The notes beneath the pieces were generated by a model that did no database searches, had not been told where the DNA came from, and saw only the letters and a list, made by a program, of their open reading frames with translations. From NCBI RefSeq assembly GCF_013376455.1, contig NZ_CP045504.1, forward strand, positions 2,749,001-2,813,000: a stretch of 64,000 nucleotides of DNA, in the 5' to 3' direction. Below are positions 52,459-61,901 of this stretch, piece by piece. A program made the position numbers and the translations under genes. The first letter of the stretch is position 1. The number at the start of each line of letters is the position of its first letter. Source of the DNA: Desulfolutivibrio sulfodismutans DSM 3696 (GTDB lineage Bacteria; Desulfobacterota; Desulfovibrionia; Desulfovibrionales; Desulfovibrionaceae).

Positions 52459-53313
52459 ATGCCAACCACCATCCTCGCCAAACGGCGGCTCATCCCGGGA
52501 AAGACCAGCGAGCTGGTCTTGGACGCCCCGCACATCGCGGCCAAGGCCCAGCCCGGCAACTTCCTCATCCTGCGCGTGAACGACCACGGGGAGCGCATCC
52601 CCCTGACCATCGCCGACGCCGACCCCGAAAAAGGGACGGTGACCATCGTCTATCTGGTCCTGGGCAAGAGCACGGCCCTGCTTGAGACCCTTGAGGCCGG
52701 GGACGCCATCCTCGACGTATGCGGGCCCCTTGGCGCGCCCACCCACATCGAAAAGACCGGCGTCGTCATCTGCGTGGGCGGCGGCACGGGCATCGCGGCC
52801 ATGCACCACATCGCCAAGGGACACGCCCGGGCCGGGAACCACGTGGTGGCGGTGATCGGCGCCCGCACCAAAGAACTGCTTCTTTTCCACGACGAACTGT
52901 CGGCCTTTTGCCACGAGGTGCTGGTGACCACGGACGACGGCAGTATGGGCCGAAAGGGGCTGGTCACCGAGACCCTGCGCGACCGGCTGGCCGCCGACCC
53001 CACCGTGTCCGAGGTGGTGGCCGTGGGCCCGGTGCCCATGATGCGGGCCGTGGCCGAGACCACCCGGCCGTTTGGGGTCAAGACCACGGTCAGCCTCAAC
53101 TCCATCATGGTGGACGGCATCGGCATGTGCGGGGCCTGCCGGGTCACCGTGGGCGGCCAGATCCGCTTCGCCTGCGTGGACGGCCCGGAATTCGACGGCC
53201 ATCAGGTGGACTTCGGCGAGTTGTGCGCGAGGCTTGGGGCCTTCCGCGACCAGGAACGCGTCTCCCTGGAAAAATTCCACGAGTGTCGCTGCCATGACCA
53301 CAAAAAAGCCTAA
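52459..53313 (+). CDS. nfnA: NfnA: flavoprotein subunit of NADH-dependent ferredoxin:NADP+ oxidoreductase
   Basis: A 284-residue FAD/NAD-binding protein of the NfnAB complex, which couples NADH, ferredoxin and NADPH by flavin-based electron bifurcation. FILRVNDHGERIPLTIADAD and VVICVGGGTGIAAMHHIAK are the FAD- and nucleotide-binding parts; the C-terminal [2Fe-2S] motif DGIGMCGACRVTVGG (C-x2-C) with later Cys in CVDG is diagnostic. Its 3' end overlaps nfnB by 20 bases. Desulfovibrio-type anaerobes commonly have this pair. Confidence 0.93.
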   Translation: MPTTILAKRRLIPGKTSELVLDAPHIAAKAQPGNFLILRVNDHGERIPLTIADADPEKGTVTIVYLVLGKSTALLETLEAGDAILDVCGPLGAPTHIEKTGVVICVGGGTGIAAMHHIAKGHARAGNHVVAVIGARTKELLLFHDELSAFCHEVLVTTDDGSMGRKGLVTETLRDRLAADPTVSEVVAVGPVPMMRAVAETTRPFGVKTTVSLNSIMVDGIGMCGACRVTVGGQIRFACVDGPEFDGHQVDFGELCARLGAFRDQERVSLEKFHECRCHDHKKA

Positions 53314-54715
53314 GCCCTCCCCGCGCACGCCCATGCCCGAGCAGCCCGCCGCCGTGCGCCGGGCCAATTTTTCCGAGGTCACCCTGGGCTACGACCTGTC
53401 CATGGCCATGACCGAGGCCGCCCGCTGTTTGCAGTGTAAAAAACCGGCCTGCATCAAAGGCTGCCCCGTGGAGGTCAATATCCGCGACTTCGTGGGGCAC
53501 ATGGCCAAAGGCGACGTGGACGCGGCCTACGCGGCCATCAAGGCCACCAACAGCCTGCCGGCGGTATGCGGCCGGGTCTGCCCCCAGGAGATCCAGTGCG
53601 AGGGGGCCTGCATCCTGGGCAAAAAAGGCGAGCCCGTGGCCATCGGCCGCCTGGAGCGCTTCGTGGCCGACGAGTTCGCGGCCCGCTCGGCCTGCGAACA
53701 GATCACCGGACAGGCGGCCTGCGCCGCGTCCCGGGACGGCCTGTCCGTGGCCTGCATCGGCTCGGGCCCCTCAAGCCTCACCGTGGCCGGATACCTGGCC
53801 GCCCGGGGGATCAAGGTCACGGTCTACGAGGCCCTGCACGAACTGGGCGGCGTCCTCACCTACGGCATCCCGGAATTCCGCCTGCCCAAGGCCATCGTGG
53901 CCCGGGAGATCGCGGCCCTGACAGACAGCGGCGTGACCTTCGTCACCAACTGGGTGGGCGGCAAGACCTTCACCATCCCGGAACTGTTCGAAATGGGCCA
54001 CAAGGCCGTGTTCATCGGCGTGGGCGCTGGCCTGCCCCGGTTCCTGAACATCCCCGGGGAGAGCCTCATCGGCGTGTTCTCGGCCAACGAATACCTGACC
54101 CGGGTGAACCTGGGCCGGGCCTACGCCTTTCCGGACTACGACACCCCCATCTATCCCGGCAAAAAGGTCGTGGTCCTGGGCGGCGGCAACGTGGCCATGG
54201 ACGCGGCCCGCACGGCGCTTCGCCTGGGGGCCGAGGAGGTCCGGCTGGTCTATCGCCGCTCGAAAGAGGAAATGCCCGCCCGGGCCGAGGAACTGCACCA
54301 CGCCCTGGAGGAAGGGGTCATCCTGGAATGCCTGTGCGGCCCCCTGGCCTTTGTCGGCGATGAGCGCGGCTACCTCACGGGTCTTGAGGTCCAGCACATG
54401 TGCCTGGGCGAACCCGACGAGTCCGGCCGCTGCCGCCCCTGCGCCATAGAGGGCGACACGGCGCACATCCCCTGCGACCTGGCCGTGGTGGCCGTGGGCA
54501 CGGGCCCCAATCCGGTGCTGTTAAACGCCACCCCCGGCCTGGAGAAAAATCGCCGGGGCTATGTGGTCGTCAACGAGGACACGGGCGAGACCAGCATTTC
54601 GAACGTCTTCGCCGGGGGCGACATCGTCACCGGCTCGGCCACCGTCATTTTGGCCATGGGCGCGGGCCGCCGCGCCGCCAAGGTGATCGCCGAACGGCTT
54701 GTGGGCCACGGCTGA
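53294..54715 (+). CDS. nfnB: NfnB: large subunit of NADH-dependent ferredoxin:NADP+ oxidoreductase
   Basis: A 473-residue glutamate-synthase-small-chain-like flavoprotein. The N-terminal double [4Fe-4S] region has CLQCKKPACIKGCPVEVNI and CGRVCPQEIQCEGACILGKK. The FAD and NADPH domains follow: GSGPSSLTVAGYLA (first Rossmann) and VVLGGGNVAMDAARTAL (second). It carries the NADP(H) site and a bifurcating FAD in known complexes. The start at 53294 lies within nfnA. Together with nfnA it is a two-gene operon. Confidence 0.92.
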   Translation: MTTKKPKPSPRTPMPEQPAAVRRANFSEVTLGYDLSMAMTEAARCLQCKKPACIKGCPVEVNIRDFVGHMAKGDVDAAYAAIKATNSLPAVCGRVCPQEIQCEGACILGKKGEPVAIGRLERFVADEFAARSACEQITGQAACAASRDGLSVACIGSGPSSLTVAGYLAARGIKVTVYEALHELGGVLTYGIPEFRLPKAIVAREIAALTDSGVTFVTNWVGGKTFTIPELFEMGHKAVFIGVGAGLPRFLNIPGESLIGVFSANEYLTRVNLGRAYAFPDYDTPIYPGKKVVVLGGGNVAMDAARTALRLGAEEVRLVYRRSKEEMPARAEELHHALEEGVILECLCGPLAFVGDERGYLTGLEVQHMCLGEPDESGRCRPCAIEGDTAHIPCDLAVVAVGTGPNPVLLNATPGLEKNRRGYVVVNEDTGETSISNVFAGGDIVTGSATVILAMGAGRRAAKVIAERLVGHG

Positions 54716-54843
54716 TCCCTTTCACCGCACCCGGAGCGCTTGTCATGAATCGGCCCCGGAATTGTTACAAATCACGTCGCGACACTCCCCACCGCCCGAC
54801 GGCATGAGCCCGCCGGGCGCGTCGTCACTCATTATCCAGCAGG

Positions 54844-54861
54844 CTGTAACACACCCGTAAC
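54844..54861 (+). promoter_or_regulatory. Pho-box-like direct repeat
   Basis: CTGTAAC (54844-54850) and CCGTAAC (54855-54861) are direct repeats with an 11-base period, the spacing used by PhoB dimers, 79 bases before the pstS start. This suggests phosphate-starvation control of the pst operon. Confidence 0.5.
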
Positions 54862-54939
54862 GTCGCCTCCCTACTTTGACACCGTTGTCAGCAGGTGTCG
54901 GGGTCCATTTCAACACGCAAACGTATAAGGAGACGGGTT

Positions 54940-55749
54940 ATGAAAAAACTGGCCGCTCTTCTCGCGACCTTCATCTTGGTCGCGACCAGCGCCTTCGCGG
55001 ACACCACGGTAAAGGTCGACGGTTCCACCACGGTCCTGCCCATCATGCAGAAAATGGTCGAGGCCTACATGAAGGCCAACCCGACCGTAAAGTTCACCGT
55101 GTCCGGCGGCGGCTCCGGAAACGGCATCAAGGCCATCATCGACAAGACCACGGACATCGCCATGGCCTCGCGCAAGATGAAGGACAAGGAATTCGCCCTG
55201 GCCAAGGAAAAGGGCGTGAACGCCAAGGAAATCGTCGTCGCCATCGACGCCATCGTCCCCGTGGTCAACCCGGCCAACAAGATCTCCGCCGTCACCCTGG
55301 CCCAACTCAAGGATCTCTACGCTGGCAAGACCACCGAGTGGAAGGCCCTGGGCGGCGAGGGTCCGGTCGTGGTCATCTCCCGCGACACCTCGTCTGGCAC
55401 CTACGAAACCTGGGAAGAGCTGGTCATGAAGGGCGAGAAGGTCTTCCCGGGCGCCCTGCTCCAGGCCTCCAGCGGCGCCGTGGTGCAGGCCGTCAGCAAG
55501 AACAAGAACGCCATCGGCTACGTGGGCGTGGGCTACCTCGACGCCTCCACCAAGGGCCTGACCGTGGACGGCGTGGTCGGCAACGAGGAGAACGCCTCCT
55601 CCGGCAAATACCCCATCTCCCGCGACCTGTACCTCTACGTCAACGGCGAGCCCACCGGCGAGATCAAGAAGTTCGTGGACTGGGCCCTGGGCGCCGAAGG
55701 CCAGAAGCTGGTCAAGGAAGCCGGATTCGTTCCGCTTAAGAAGAAGTAG
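54940..55749 (+). CDS. pstS: Phosphate-binding protein PstS
   Basis: A 269-residue periplasmic phosphate-binding protein: signal peptide (KLAALLATFILVATSAFA), then TVKVDGSTTVLPIMQKMVEA and SGGGSGNGIKAIIDKTTDIA, with RDTSSGTYETWEEL around the ligand. It delivers phosphate to PstCA. AAGGAG lies 7 bases upstream of the ATG at 54940. A strong UUCG hairpin separates it from pstC, a typical way to keep the binding-protein transcript in excess. Confidence 0.95.
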   Translation: MKKLAALLATFILVATSAFADTTVKVDGSTTVLPIMQKMVEAYMKANPTVKFTVSGGGSGNGIKAIIDKTTDIAMASRKMKDKEFALAKEKGVNAKEIVVAIDAIVPVVNPANKISAVTLAQLKDLYAGKTTEWKALGGEGPVVVISRDTSSGTYETWEELVMKGEKVFPGALLQASSGAVVQAVSKNKNAIGYVGVGYLDASTKGLTVDGVVGNEENASSGKYPISRDLYLYVNGEPTGEIKKFVDWALGAEGQKLVKEAGFVPLKKK

Positions 55750-55770
55750 TTTCCGCTTTATCCGGGTCGT

Positions 55771-55796
55771 TCGGCCGGGGGTTCGCCTCCGGCCGA
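55771..55796 (+). other. Intercistronic UUCG stem-loop between pstS and pstC
   Basis: TCGGCCGGGGG (55771-55781), TTCG loop, CCTCCGGCCGA (55786-55796): 11 pairs, including one G-U, capped by a UUCG tetraloop. It may protect the pstS mRNA 3' end or attenuate pstCA. Confidence 0.8.
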
Positions 55797-55848
55797 CGGC
55801 CTTTCCGGTTCCATCCCCAACGCCGCGCACGAAGGACAAGGTGAGGCC

Positions 55849-56742
55849 ATGGCCGTCAGCCGCAAAGCCAAAGACTCCGTCATCCGCATCGCTTTCCTGG
55901 TCACCGCCCTGTCGTCCATCGTGGCCCTGGGGCTAATCATGATCTATCTGTTCATCGAAGGCCTGCCCATCTTCGAGCACGTCTCGGTGATCGACTTTTT
56001 GTTCGGCCACCTGTGGTATCCCACCTCCGACCCGGCCGACTTCGGCATCTTTCCCCTGATCGTGGCCTCAGTGGCCGTGACCCTGGTGTCCTCGGCCCTG
56101 GCCATCCCGCTTGGGGTCATGACCGCCATCTACCTGGCCGAGATCGCCGGTCCCAGAACCCGGGGCTTTTTCAAACCGGTGGTGGAGCTTTTGGCCGCCC
56201 TGCCCTCGGTGGTCATCGGCTTTTTCGGCATGGTGGTCGTCGCCCCCTTCCTGCAGGAGGCCTTCGATCTGGCCACGGGATTAAACCTCTTCAACGCCGC
56301 CATCATGCTGGCGTTCATGTCCGTGCCCACCATCTGCAGCGTCTCCGAGGACGCCATCTATTCCGTCCCGGCCGAGCTCAAGGAGGCCTCCCTGGCCCTG
56401 GGGGCCACCCATTGGGAGACCATCGCCCGGGTCATCCTTCCGGCCTCCCTGTCAGGCATCAGCACCGCCATCATCCTGGGCATGTCCCGGGCCATCGGCG
56501 AGACCATGGTGGTGCTCATGGTGGCCGGCGGCGCGGCCATGATCCCCACATCCCTTTTCTCGCCAGTCCGGCCCATGCCGTCGAGCATCGCCGCCGAGAT
56601 GGCCGAAGCCCCCTTCCGGGGCGACCATTATTACGCCCTGTTCGCCATCGGCATCGTGCTGTTTCTTTTTACCCTGCTTTTCAACATCATCGCCGACCAC
56701 ATTTCCGAGAAGCACAAACAGGTCGGCGCGGCCACGCTGTAG
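55849..56742 (+). CDS. pstC: Phosphate ABC transporter permease PstC
   Basis: A 297-residue permease with six main helices: FPLIVASVAVTLVSSALAIP, LGVMTAIYLAEIAG, LAALPSVVIGFFGMVV, AFMSVPTICSVSEDAIYSVP (coupling loop), and RAIGETMVVLMVAGGAAMIP. It forms the phosphate channel with PstA. Confidence 0.94.
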   Translation: MAVSRKAKDSVIRIAFLVTALSSIVALGLIMIYLFIEGLPIFEHVSVIDFLFGHLWYPTSDPADFGIFPLIVASVAVTLVSSALAIPLGVMTAIYLAEIAGPRTRGFFKPVVELLAALPSVVIGFFGMVVVAPFLQEAFDLATGLNLFNAAIMLAFMSVPTICSVSEDAIYSVPAELKEASLALGATHWETIARVILPASLSGISTAIILGMSRAIGETMVVLMVAGGAAMIPTSLFSPVRPMPSSIAAEMAEAPFRGDHYYALFAIGIVLFLFTLLFNIIADHISEKHKQVGAATL

Positions 56743-56757
56743 GGAGGCATTTTGTCC

Positions 56758-57633
56758 ATGACCACCATTCCCATCGGCGCCAGCAAGCGCACCCGGAACA
56801 CGACCCAGAAGGTCATGTGGGGCCTTTTCGGCGCCTCGTCGATCATCAACCTCACGGCGCTTCTCATCATCTGTTCCTTCGTGCTCATAAACGGCCTTCC
56901 GGCCATCAGTTGGACCTTCCTCACCGAGGCCCCCACGGATTCCATGACCGCCGGGGGCATCTGGCCGTGCATCCTGGGCACCATCCTCCTAAGCCTGGGG
57001 ACCATGGTCGTGTCCTTTCCCCTAGGCGTGGCCTCGGCCATTTACCTCAACGAATACGCCACCCCGGGCAAGGTCGTACGCATCATCCGCCTGGGCATCA
57101 GCAATCTGGCCGGGGTGCCCTCGGTGGTCTTCGGACTTTTCGGACTGGCCTTTTTCGTGACCTTTTTCGGCATGGGCGTGAGCATCATGGCGGGCATCCT
57201 GACCCTGGGCATCCTGGTTTTGCCGGTGATCATCGGCACGGCCGAGGAGGCCCTCAAGTCCGTGCCCCAGACCTACCGCGAGGCGTCGCTCGGCCTTGGA
57301 GCCACCAAATGGCAGACCATCCGCCTGGTGGTGCTCCCGGCGGCCATGCCGGGCATGCTCACCGGGGCCATCCTGGGCCTGTCCCGGGCGGCCGGGGAGA
57401 CGGCGGCCATCATGTTCACGGCCTCGGTCTTTTTCACCCCCTACCTGCCCACTTCGGTTTTTGACAGCGTCATGGCCCTGCCCTACCATGTCTACGTCCT
57501 GGCCACGGCCGGGACCGACATCGAAAAGACCCGGCCCCTGCAGTACGGCACCTCGCTGGTGCTCATCGTGCTGGTTTTGGGCATGAACCTGGTGGCCATC
57601 CTGTTGCGGGCCAGATTGCAAAAACGCCGCTAG
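56758..57633 (+). CDS. pstA: Phosphate ABC transporter permease PstA
   Basis: A 291-residue permease: ASAIYLNEYATPGKVVRII, ISNLAGVPSVVFGLFGLAFF, GILTLGILVLPVIIGTAEEA and VPQTYREASLGLGATKWQTI are PstA signatures. The ATG at 56758 has GGGAGG 10 bases upstream; a TTG at 56752 with closer spacing is an alternative. No pstB or phoU follows before the terminator at 57830, so the ATPase gene must be elsewhere. Confidence 0.93.
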   Translation: MTTIPIGASKRTRNTTQKVMWGLFGASSIINLTALLIICSFVLINGLPAISWTFLTEAPTDSMTAGGIWPCILGTILLSLGTMVVSFPLGVASAIYLNEYATPGKVVRIIRLGISNLAGVPSVVFGLFGLAFFVTFFGMGVSIMAGILTLGILVLPVIIGTAEEALKSVPQTYREASLGLGATKWQTIRLVVLPAAMPGMLTGAILGLSRAAGETAAIMFTASVFFTPYLPTSVFDSVMALPYHVYVLATAGTDIEKTRPLQYGTSLVLIVLVLGMNLVAILLRARLQKRR

Positions 57634-57829
57634 TGCCGCGTTCACAAAAAACATGTATGTTTTTTTGAATAAAAATCATGAATTCAGGGCGTTGCTGCTC
57701 GTTCACGCCTAACGGAAAGTATCGCACGCAACACCCGGGCGTCGCCGGGACGGACGCCGCTTACGCAACGGAACCTCCACCCGAAGGCCCGCGTGAAAAA
57801 AAAGGCCGATGACCTGACCCCTCTTCGCC

Positions 57830-57872
57830 AAAAAGGCGACCCGACGCCCCCCGCGTCCGGTCGCCTTTTTTT
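57830..57872. terminator. Intrinsic terminator after the pst genes
   Basis: AAAAAGGCGACC (57830-57841) pairs with GGTCGCCTTTTT (57859-57870), with an inner GACGC/GCGTC helix, followed by more T (to 57872). Placed between pstA and the PhoH gene. Confidence 0.85.
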
Positions 57873-57929
57873 CTTGCGCTCCCCCCGGGAGCCCTTCCCC
57901 AACCTTCTGCAAAAGGAAGCGGATCGCCC

Positions 57930-59132
57930 ATGAGTGAACCAAGCGCCCCCAAAAAAAACTACGTCCTGGACACCAACGTCCTCATCGAAAACCCCGAGTG
58001 CCTGCTCAACCTCCGTAACGGCGCCGAAAACAACATCTTCATCCCCTACCATGTGCTCATGGAGCTTGAGGGCCTGAAAAAAACCCCCAAGCTGCGGCAC
58101 ATCGTCTCCAAGGTAATCCAGCTGCTCATGGAGCATCGCGACAAAATCACCTTCATCAAAAACGAAAAAAGCAGCTCCCAGTTCACGGACATCGTGGACA
58201 ACCACATCCTGGCGGAGATCAATTCGGGCGGCATCGAAAACCCCATCCTGGTCACCAACGACCGCATCCTGCAACTCCAGGCCGGGCTGGCGGGCATACA
58301 CAGCGAGGAACTGCGCGATTCCAAGCCGTTCGAGTCCGAATCCCAGCGCTACACCGGCTTCGTGGAGGACGACCAGCCGCCCGTGCCCAACTCCTTTTCC
58401 TGGCGCGAGGGCAAGCCCGTGCTGCACGCCCCGGACGGGGACAAGGTCATCGGCTACTTATGCGAGGTCTGGAACATCAAGCCCCGCACGGTGTACCAAA
58501 ACCTGGCCCTGGAGCTGATCTGTTCGCAGCACATCGACCTGGTGTCCATCCAAAGCGAGGCCGGATACGGCAAGACCTACCTGGCCCTGGCCGCGGCGTT
58601 GTATGCCGTGCAGGAGAAAAAACTCTACGACAAGATCTTCGTGCTCAAGCCCACCATCGAAATCGGGGCCAAGATGGGCTATCTGCCCGGCGACGTCTCG
58701 GAAAAGATGGAACCCTACATGAAGTACATCTACGATCTGTTGGTGAAGCTGCACAAGTCCCGGGCGGCCAACAAGGTCTTTTTGAACCCCAACGACGACA
58801 TCCTGCGCCTCAATCCCAAAAAATTCGAGATCCTGCCCCTGGCCTACGTGCGCGGCATGAACATCGAAAACGCCTTCGTGATCATCGACGAGGCCCAGAA
58901 CCTCTCGCGCACCGAGGTCCGGGCCATTCTCACCCGCATGGGCGAAGGGGTCAAATGCCTGTGCCTGGGCGACACCTCCCAGGTGGACAACCCCTATTTG
59001 AACGAAGCCAACAACGGCCTGAACTGGATCGTGCGCAAGTTCAAGGGGTTCGCCAACTACGCCCACATCGTGCTCAAGGGCGACAAGTCGCGCGGGCCCA
59101 TCACGGACATGGTGCTCAAGTCCCGCCTCTAG
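57930..59132 (+). CDS. PIN-PhoH family ATPase/RNase
   Basis: A 400-residue protein. The N-terminal PIN domain begins NYVLDTNVLIENPE with the metal-binding acids and includes LVTNDRILQ. The C-terminal PhoH ATPase has the P-loop SEAGYGKTYLAL, FVIIDEAQNLSRTEV (Walker B) and LCLGDTSQVDNPYLN. The P-loop has Ser-Glu where GPAG is usual. PIN-PhoH proteins are RNA helicase-nucleases. AAGGA lies upstream of the ATG; the adjacent pst operon is separated by a terminator, so it need not be phosphate-linked. Confidence 0.92.
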   Translation: MSEPSAPKKNYVLDTNVLIENPECLLNLRNGAENNIFIPYHVLMELEGLKKTPKLRHIVSKVIQLLMEHRDKITFIKNEKSSSQFTDIVDNHILAEINSGGIENPILVTNDRILQLQAGLAGIHSEELRDSKPFESESQRYTGFVEDDQPPVPNSFSWREGKPVLHAPDGDKVIGYLCEVWNIKPRTVYQNLALELICSQHIDLVSIQSEAGYGKTYLALAAALYAVQEKKLYDKIFVLKPTIEIGAKMGYLPGDVSEKMEPYMKYIYDLLVKLHKSRAANKVFLNPNDDILRLNPKKFEILPLAYVRGMNIENAFVIIDEAQNLSRTEVRAILTRMGEGVKCLCLGDTSQVDNPYLNEANNGLNWIVRKFKGFANYAHIVLKGDKSRGPITDMVLKSRL

Positions 59133-59320
59133 CGAGATGGCCGACGGTTTTTAAACGCGGGGTTCCGCTCGGTTGAAAAACGCGGGCGTCCCTGGCATGA
59201 AGGGCAGGCCCGGCTTTCCGCCGGGCCGCCCGCTTTCATGGGCGCAACCGGGCCGTCTTTCCCCTTTGCGGCTTCCACCCCATGCCCGTCCGCCCTGGGC
59301 GGCGCGAGGAACCACACCCC

Positions 59321-61048
59321 ATGCCCCACGCCGATCTCATCGCCGACATCGGCCTGTCCATCGTGGCCGCCACCAGCATCGGCGTGGTGGCCAAGGCCCT
59401 GCGCCAACCCCTGATCCTGGCCTATCTGGCGGCGGGCATCCTGCTCGGACCCAAAATGGGTTTCGGGCTGGTGGCCGACGAGGCCACCATCAGCCTCATC
59501 GCCGAAATCGGGTTGATCCTTTTGCTTTTCATCATCGGCCTGGAGATCGACCTGAAAAAGCTGGCCGCCTCGGGACGCTCCCTGGTGGTCACGGGCCTTG
59601 GCCAGTTCCCCCTGGGCGTGGCCCTGGGGCTGGCCTTTTTCGCGCCCCTGGGGTTCGCCCTGGGCGACGGCCGCTTCGACGCCCTGTACCTAGCCGTGGC
59701 CCTGAGCCTCAGCAGCACCATGATCGTGGTCAAGCTGCTCTACGACAAGTTCGAACTGACCACCCTGCCCGGCAGCATCACCCTGGGCGTCCTGGTCTTC
59801 CAGGACGTGTGGGCCATCCTGTTTCTGGCCGTGCAGCCCAACCTGGCCGATCCGGCCGTGGGCACGGTGCTTGTGTCCTTCGCCAAGGGGGGCCTGCTGG
59901 TCGTCGCGGCCATGGCCGCGAGCAAATTCATCCTGCCCCGACTTTTCGGGTTCATCGCCAAGGTGCCGGAGCTGGTCCTGGTCACGGCCGTGTCCTGGTG
60001 CTTCCTGGTCAGCGGCCTGGCCGGGGCCGTGGGGCTGTCCCGGGAGATGGGGGCCCTGGTGGCCGGGGTCTCCCTGTCCACCTTCCCCTACAATGTCGAT
60101 GTCATCGCCAAGGTCGTCAACATCCGCGACTTTTTCGTGACGCTTTTCTTCGTGGGCCTGGGCATGCAGATTCCCGTGCCCACGGGGGAGCTTCTGGGTT
60201 TTGCGGCCCTGGCCTCGGCCTTTTTGATCGCGGCCCGCTTCGCCTCGGTCTTTCCCATCCTCTACGGCCTGAAAAACGGCCTGCGGCCGAGCCTGATCTG
60301 TTCCATCAACCTGTCCCAGCTCAGCGAATTCTCCCTGGTCATCGCCGCCCTGGGCCTGAACATGGGCCATATCTCGGACCAGACCGTGGGCATCCTGACC
60401 TTCGTCTTCGCGGCCACCTCCGTGGCCTCCACCTACATGATCCAGTACAACCACGAGATCCAGAAGGTTCTGGCCGCCGGGCTTCGCCGCCTGGGCCTGC
60501 GGGACGTGACCGACGCCGGAGACCGGGTCGAACCCCATGCCGACCCGGACATCGTGTTTCTGGGATTTTTCCGCGAGGCCAGCTCCATCTTTCAGGAGAT
60601 CGAAACCCTCAGCCAGGGTTCGGCGACGCCCCCGCGCGTGTTGGTGGTGGATTTCAACCCGGTGGTCATCCGCGAGCTGGCCAGCCGGGGCGTGGCCTGC
60701 GTCTACGGCGACATCGCCAACCTGGACACCCTGGTTCACGCCCATATTGGCGCGGCCCGGGCCGTGGTCTGCTCCATCCCCAACTCCATCCTGCGCGGAA
60801 CAACCAACCAACGCCTGCTGCGCATGGCCAAGCGCCTGTGCCCGCAGGCGAAGGTGGTGGTCACGGCCAACACCCTGGCCGGGGCCCACAGCCTGTACGC
60901 CGATGGCGCGGATTTCGTGTTCGTGCCCCGCATCCATGCCGCAGAACGCGCCGCCCGGGTCATTTTGTCCTTTCAAGGCGGGACGGGGGACGACGTGCGC
61001 CAGACGGAAACCGCCGCCCTGAACGCCCGGCATGAGGTTCTGGGCTAA
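59321..61048 (+). CDS. Kef/CPA2-type cation:proton antiporter with TrkA-N-like domain
   Basis: A 575-residue membrane protein with 12 or so helices (about 5-385): LAYLAAGILLGPKMGFG, IGLILLLFIIGLEIDLKKLA, LSLSSTMIVVKLLYDK and SINLSQLSEFSLVIAALGL. A C-terminal Rossmann-like TrkA-N domain (about 410-560) carries RVLVVDFNPVVIRELASRG and VACVYGDIANLDTLVHAHI; its first glycine loop (GFFREASS) is imperfect. Such proteins extrude K+ or Na+ in exchange for H+ under nucleotide or thiol control. The ATG at 59321 has GAGGA 10 bases upstream. Confidence 0.9.
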   Translation: MPHADLIADIGLSIVAATSIGVVAKALRQPLILAYLAAGILLGPKMGFGLVADEATISLIAEIGLILLLFIIGLEIDLKKLAASGRSLVVTGLGQFPLGVALGLAFFAPLGFALGDGRFDALYLAVALSLSSTMIVVKLLYDKFELTTLPGSITLGVLVFQDVWAILFLAVQPNLADPAVGTVLVSFAKGGLLVVAAMAASKFILPRLFGFIAKVPELVLVTAVSWCFLVSGLAGAVGLSREMGALVAGVSLSTFPYNVDVIAKVVNIRDFFVTLFFVGLGMQIPVPTGELLGFAALASAFLIAARFASVFPILYGLKNGLRPSLICSINLSQLSEFSLVIAALGLNMGHISDQTVGILTFVFAATSVASTYMIQYNHEIQKVLAAGLRRLGLRDVTDAGDRVEPHADPDIVFLGFFREASSIFQEIETLSQGSATPPRVLVVDFNPVVIRELASRGVACVYGDIANLDTLVHAHIGAARAVVCSIPNSILRGTTNQRLLRMAKRLCPQAKVVVTANTLAGAHSLYADGADFVFVPRIHAAERAARVILSFQGGTGDDVRQTETAALNARHEVLG

Positions 61049-61060
61049 TCGGCTCACGTT

Positions 61061-61747
61061 ATGGGCAAATACAAGGAATACCGGTTGAACCTGGAGGAAA
61101 TCCAGGCCTCGCTCCTTGACGTGCAGCGCGATTTCGAACGCATCAGCGAAGAGATGCTCATGCGCCGCGAGCCCCTGGACAACCGGATCATCGACAACCT
61201 CCTGGCCGGATACGCCTATGTGGACCAACTCCTTGAAGAAGGGGTGGACCTTTTCACCCTGAAGGGCTCCGACCACATCCTGGAGCTCAACCACATCGTG
61301 CTGTGCGGCCTGGACGAACGGGTGCGCCTGGAATTCGGCCCCCACATCCTGGAGACCCGCAGGCGTTTCAGCCAGGGCATCGGCCAGATCCTGTCCTGGT
61401 ACGAACGCAAGAAGTCCAAATCCCCCTACAAGCGGGCCGCCGGGGTCTACGTCCTGGGCGTCAGCCAGCCCCAGCTTTTCCTGGAGGGCAACCACCGCAC
61501 CGGCTCGCTTCTGGCCAGTTTCATCCTGGTCAGGGACGGCAAGCCCCCCTTCGTGCTGACCAGGGAAAACGCCCTGGCCTACTTCAACCCCTCCACGCTC
61601 ATCAAATACAAACACAAGAAAAAATTCCTGGACATGCAATATTTTCTGAAAAAGTACATGGGATACTTCACGGAGTTTTTGGAGGAAACCCTGGATAAAC
61701 GGTTTCGCCGGAAGATCCTCCTGGAGAATCAAAAAAAGACCTCGTGA
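61061..61747 (+). CDS. Fic-like protein with altered catalytic motif
   Basis: A 228-residue, helical protein 12 bases downstream of the antiporter gene and probably co-transcribed. The segment QLFLEGNHRTGSLLASFILV resembles the Fic core HPFxEGNGRTGR, but the catalytic His is Gln and the Gly before Arg is His. The following PPFVLTRENALAYFNPS is like the Fic flap region. It lacks the N-terminal inhibitory motif I would expect. It may be a non-AMPylating Fic-like protein or a different fold. Assignment is tentative. Confidence 0.55.
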   Translation: MGKYKEYRLNLEEIQASLLDVQRDFERISEEMLMRREPLDNRIIDNLLAGYAYVDQLLEEGVDLFTLKGSDHILELNHIVLCGLDERVRLEFGPHILETRRRFSQGIGQILSWYERKKSKSPYKRAAGVYVLGVSQPQLFLEGNHRTGSLLASFILVRDGKPPFVLTRENALAYFNPSTLIKYKHKKKFLDMQYFLKKYMGYFTEFLEETLDKRFRRKILLENQKKTS

Positions 61748-61901
61748 ACATCGGAACTCCTGGACAATAATCCTGCTTCCTTGTTATTTTCATGCACAAG
61801 TCACGCGGTTTGTCTCCTTTTGCCGCCTCTTCCCGGGGTATGCGTCCCGGAATTTCCTTAGCGGCGCGGCTGGCGCATGGCGGTGCAACCGGGAGCCGGA
61901 A

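Noticed and set aside
59173-61035. 620-codon open frame on the plus strand
   Set aside because: It is an alternative frame of the Kef-type gene with a Pro/Arg/Gly-rich, domainless translation.
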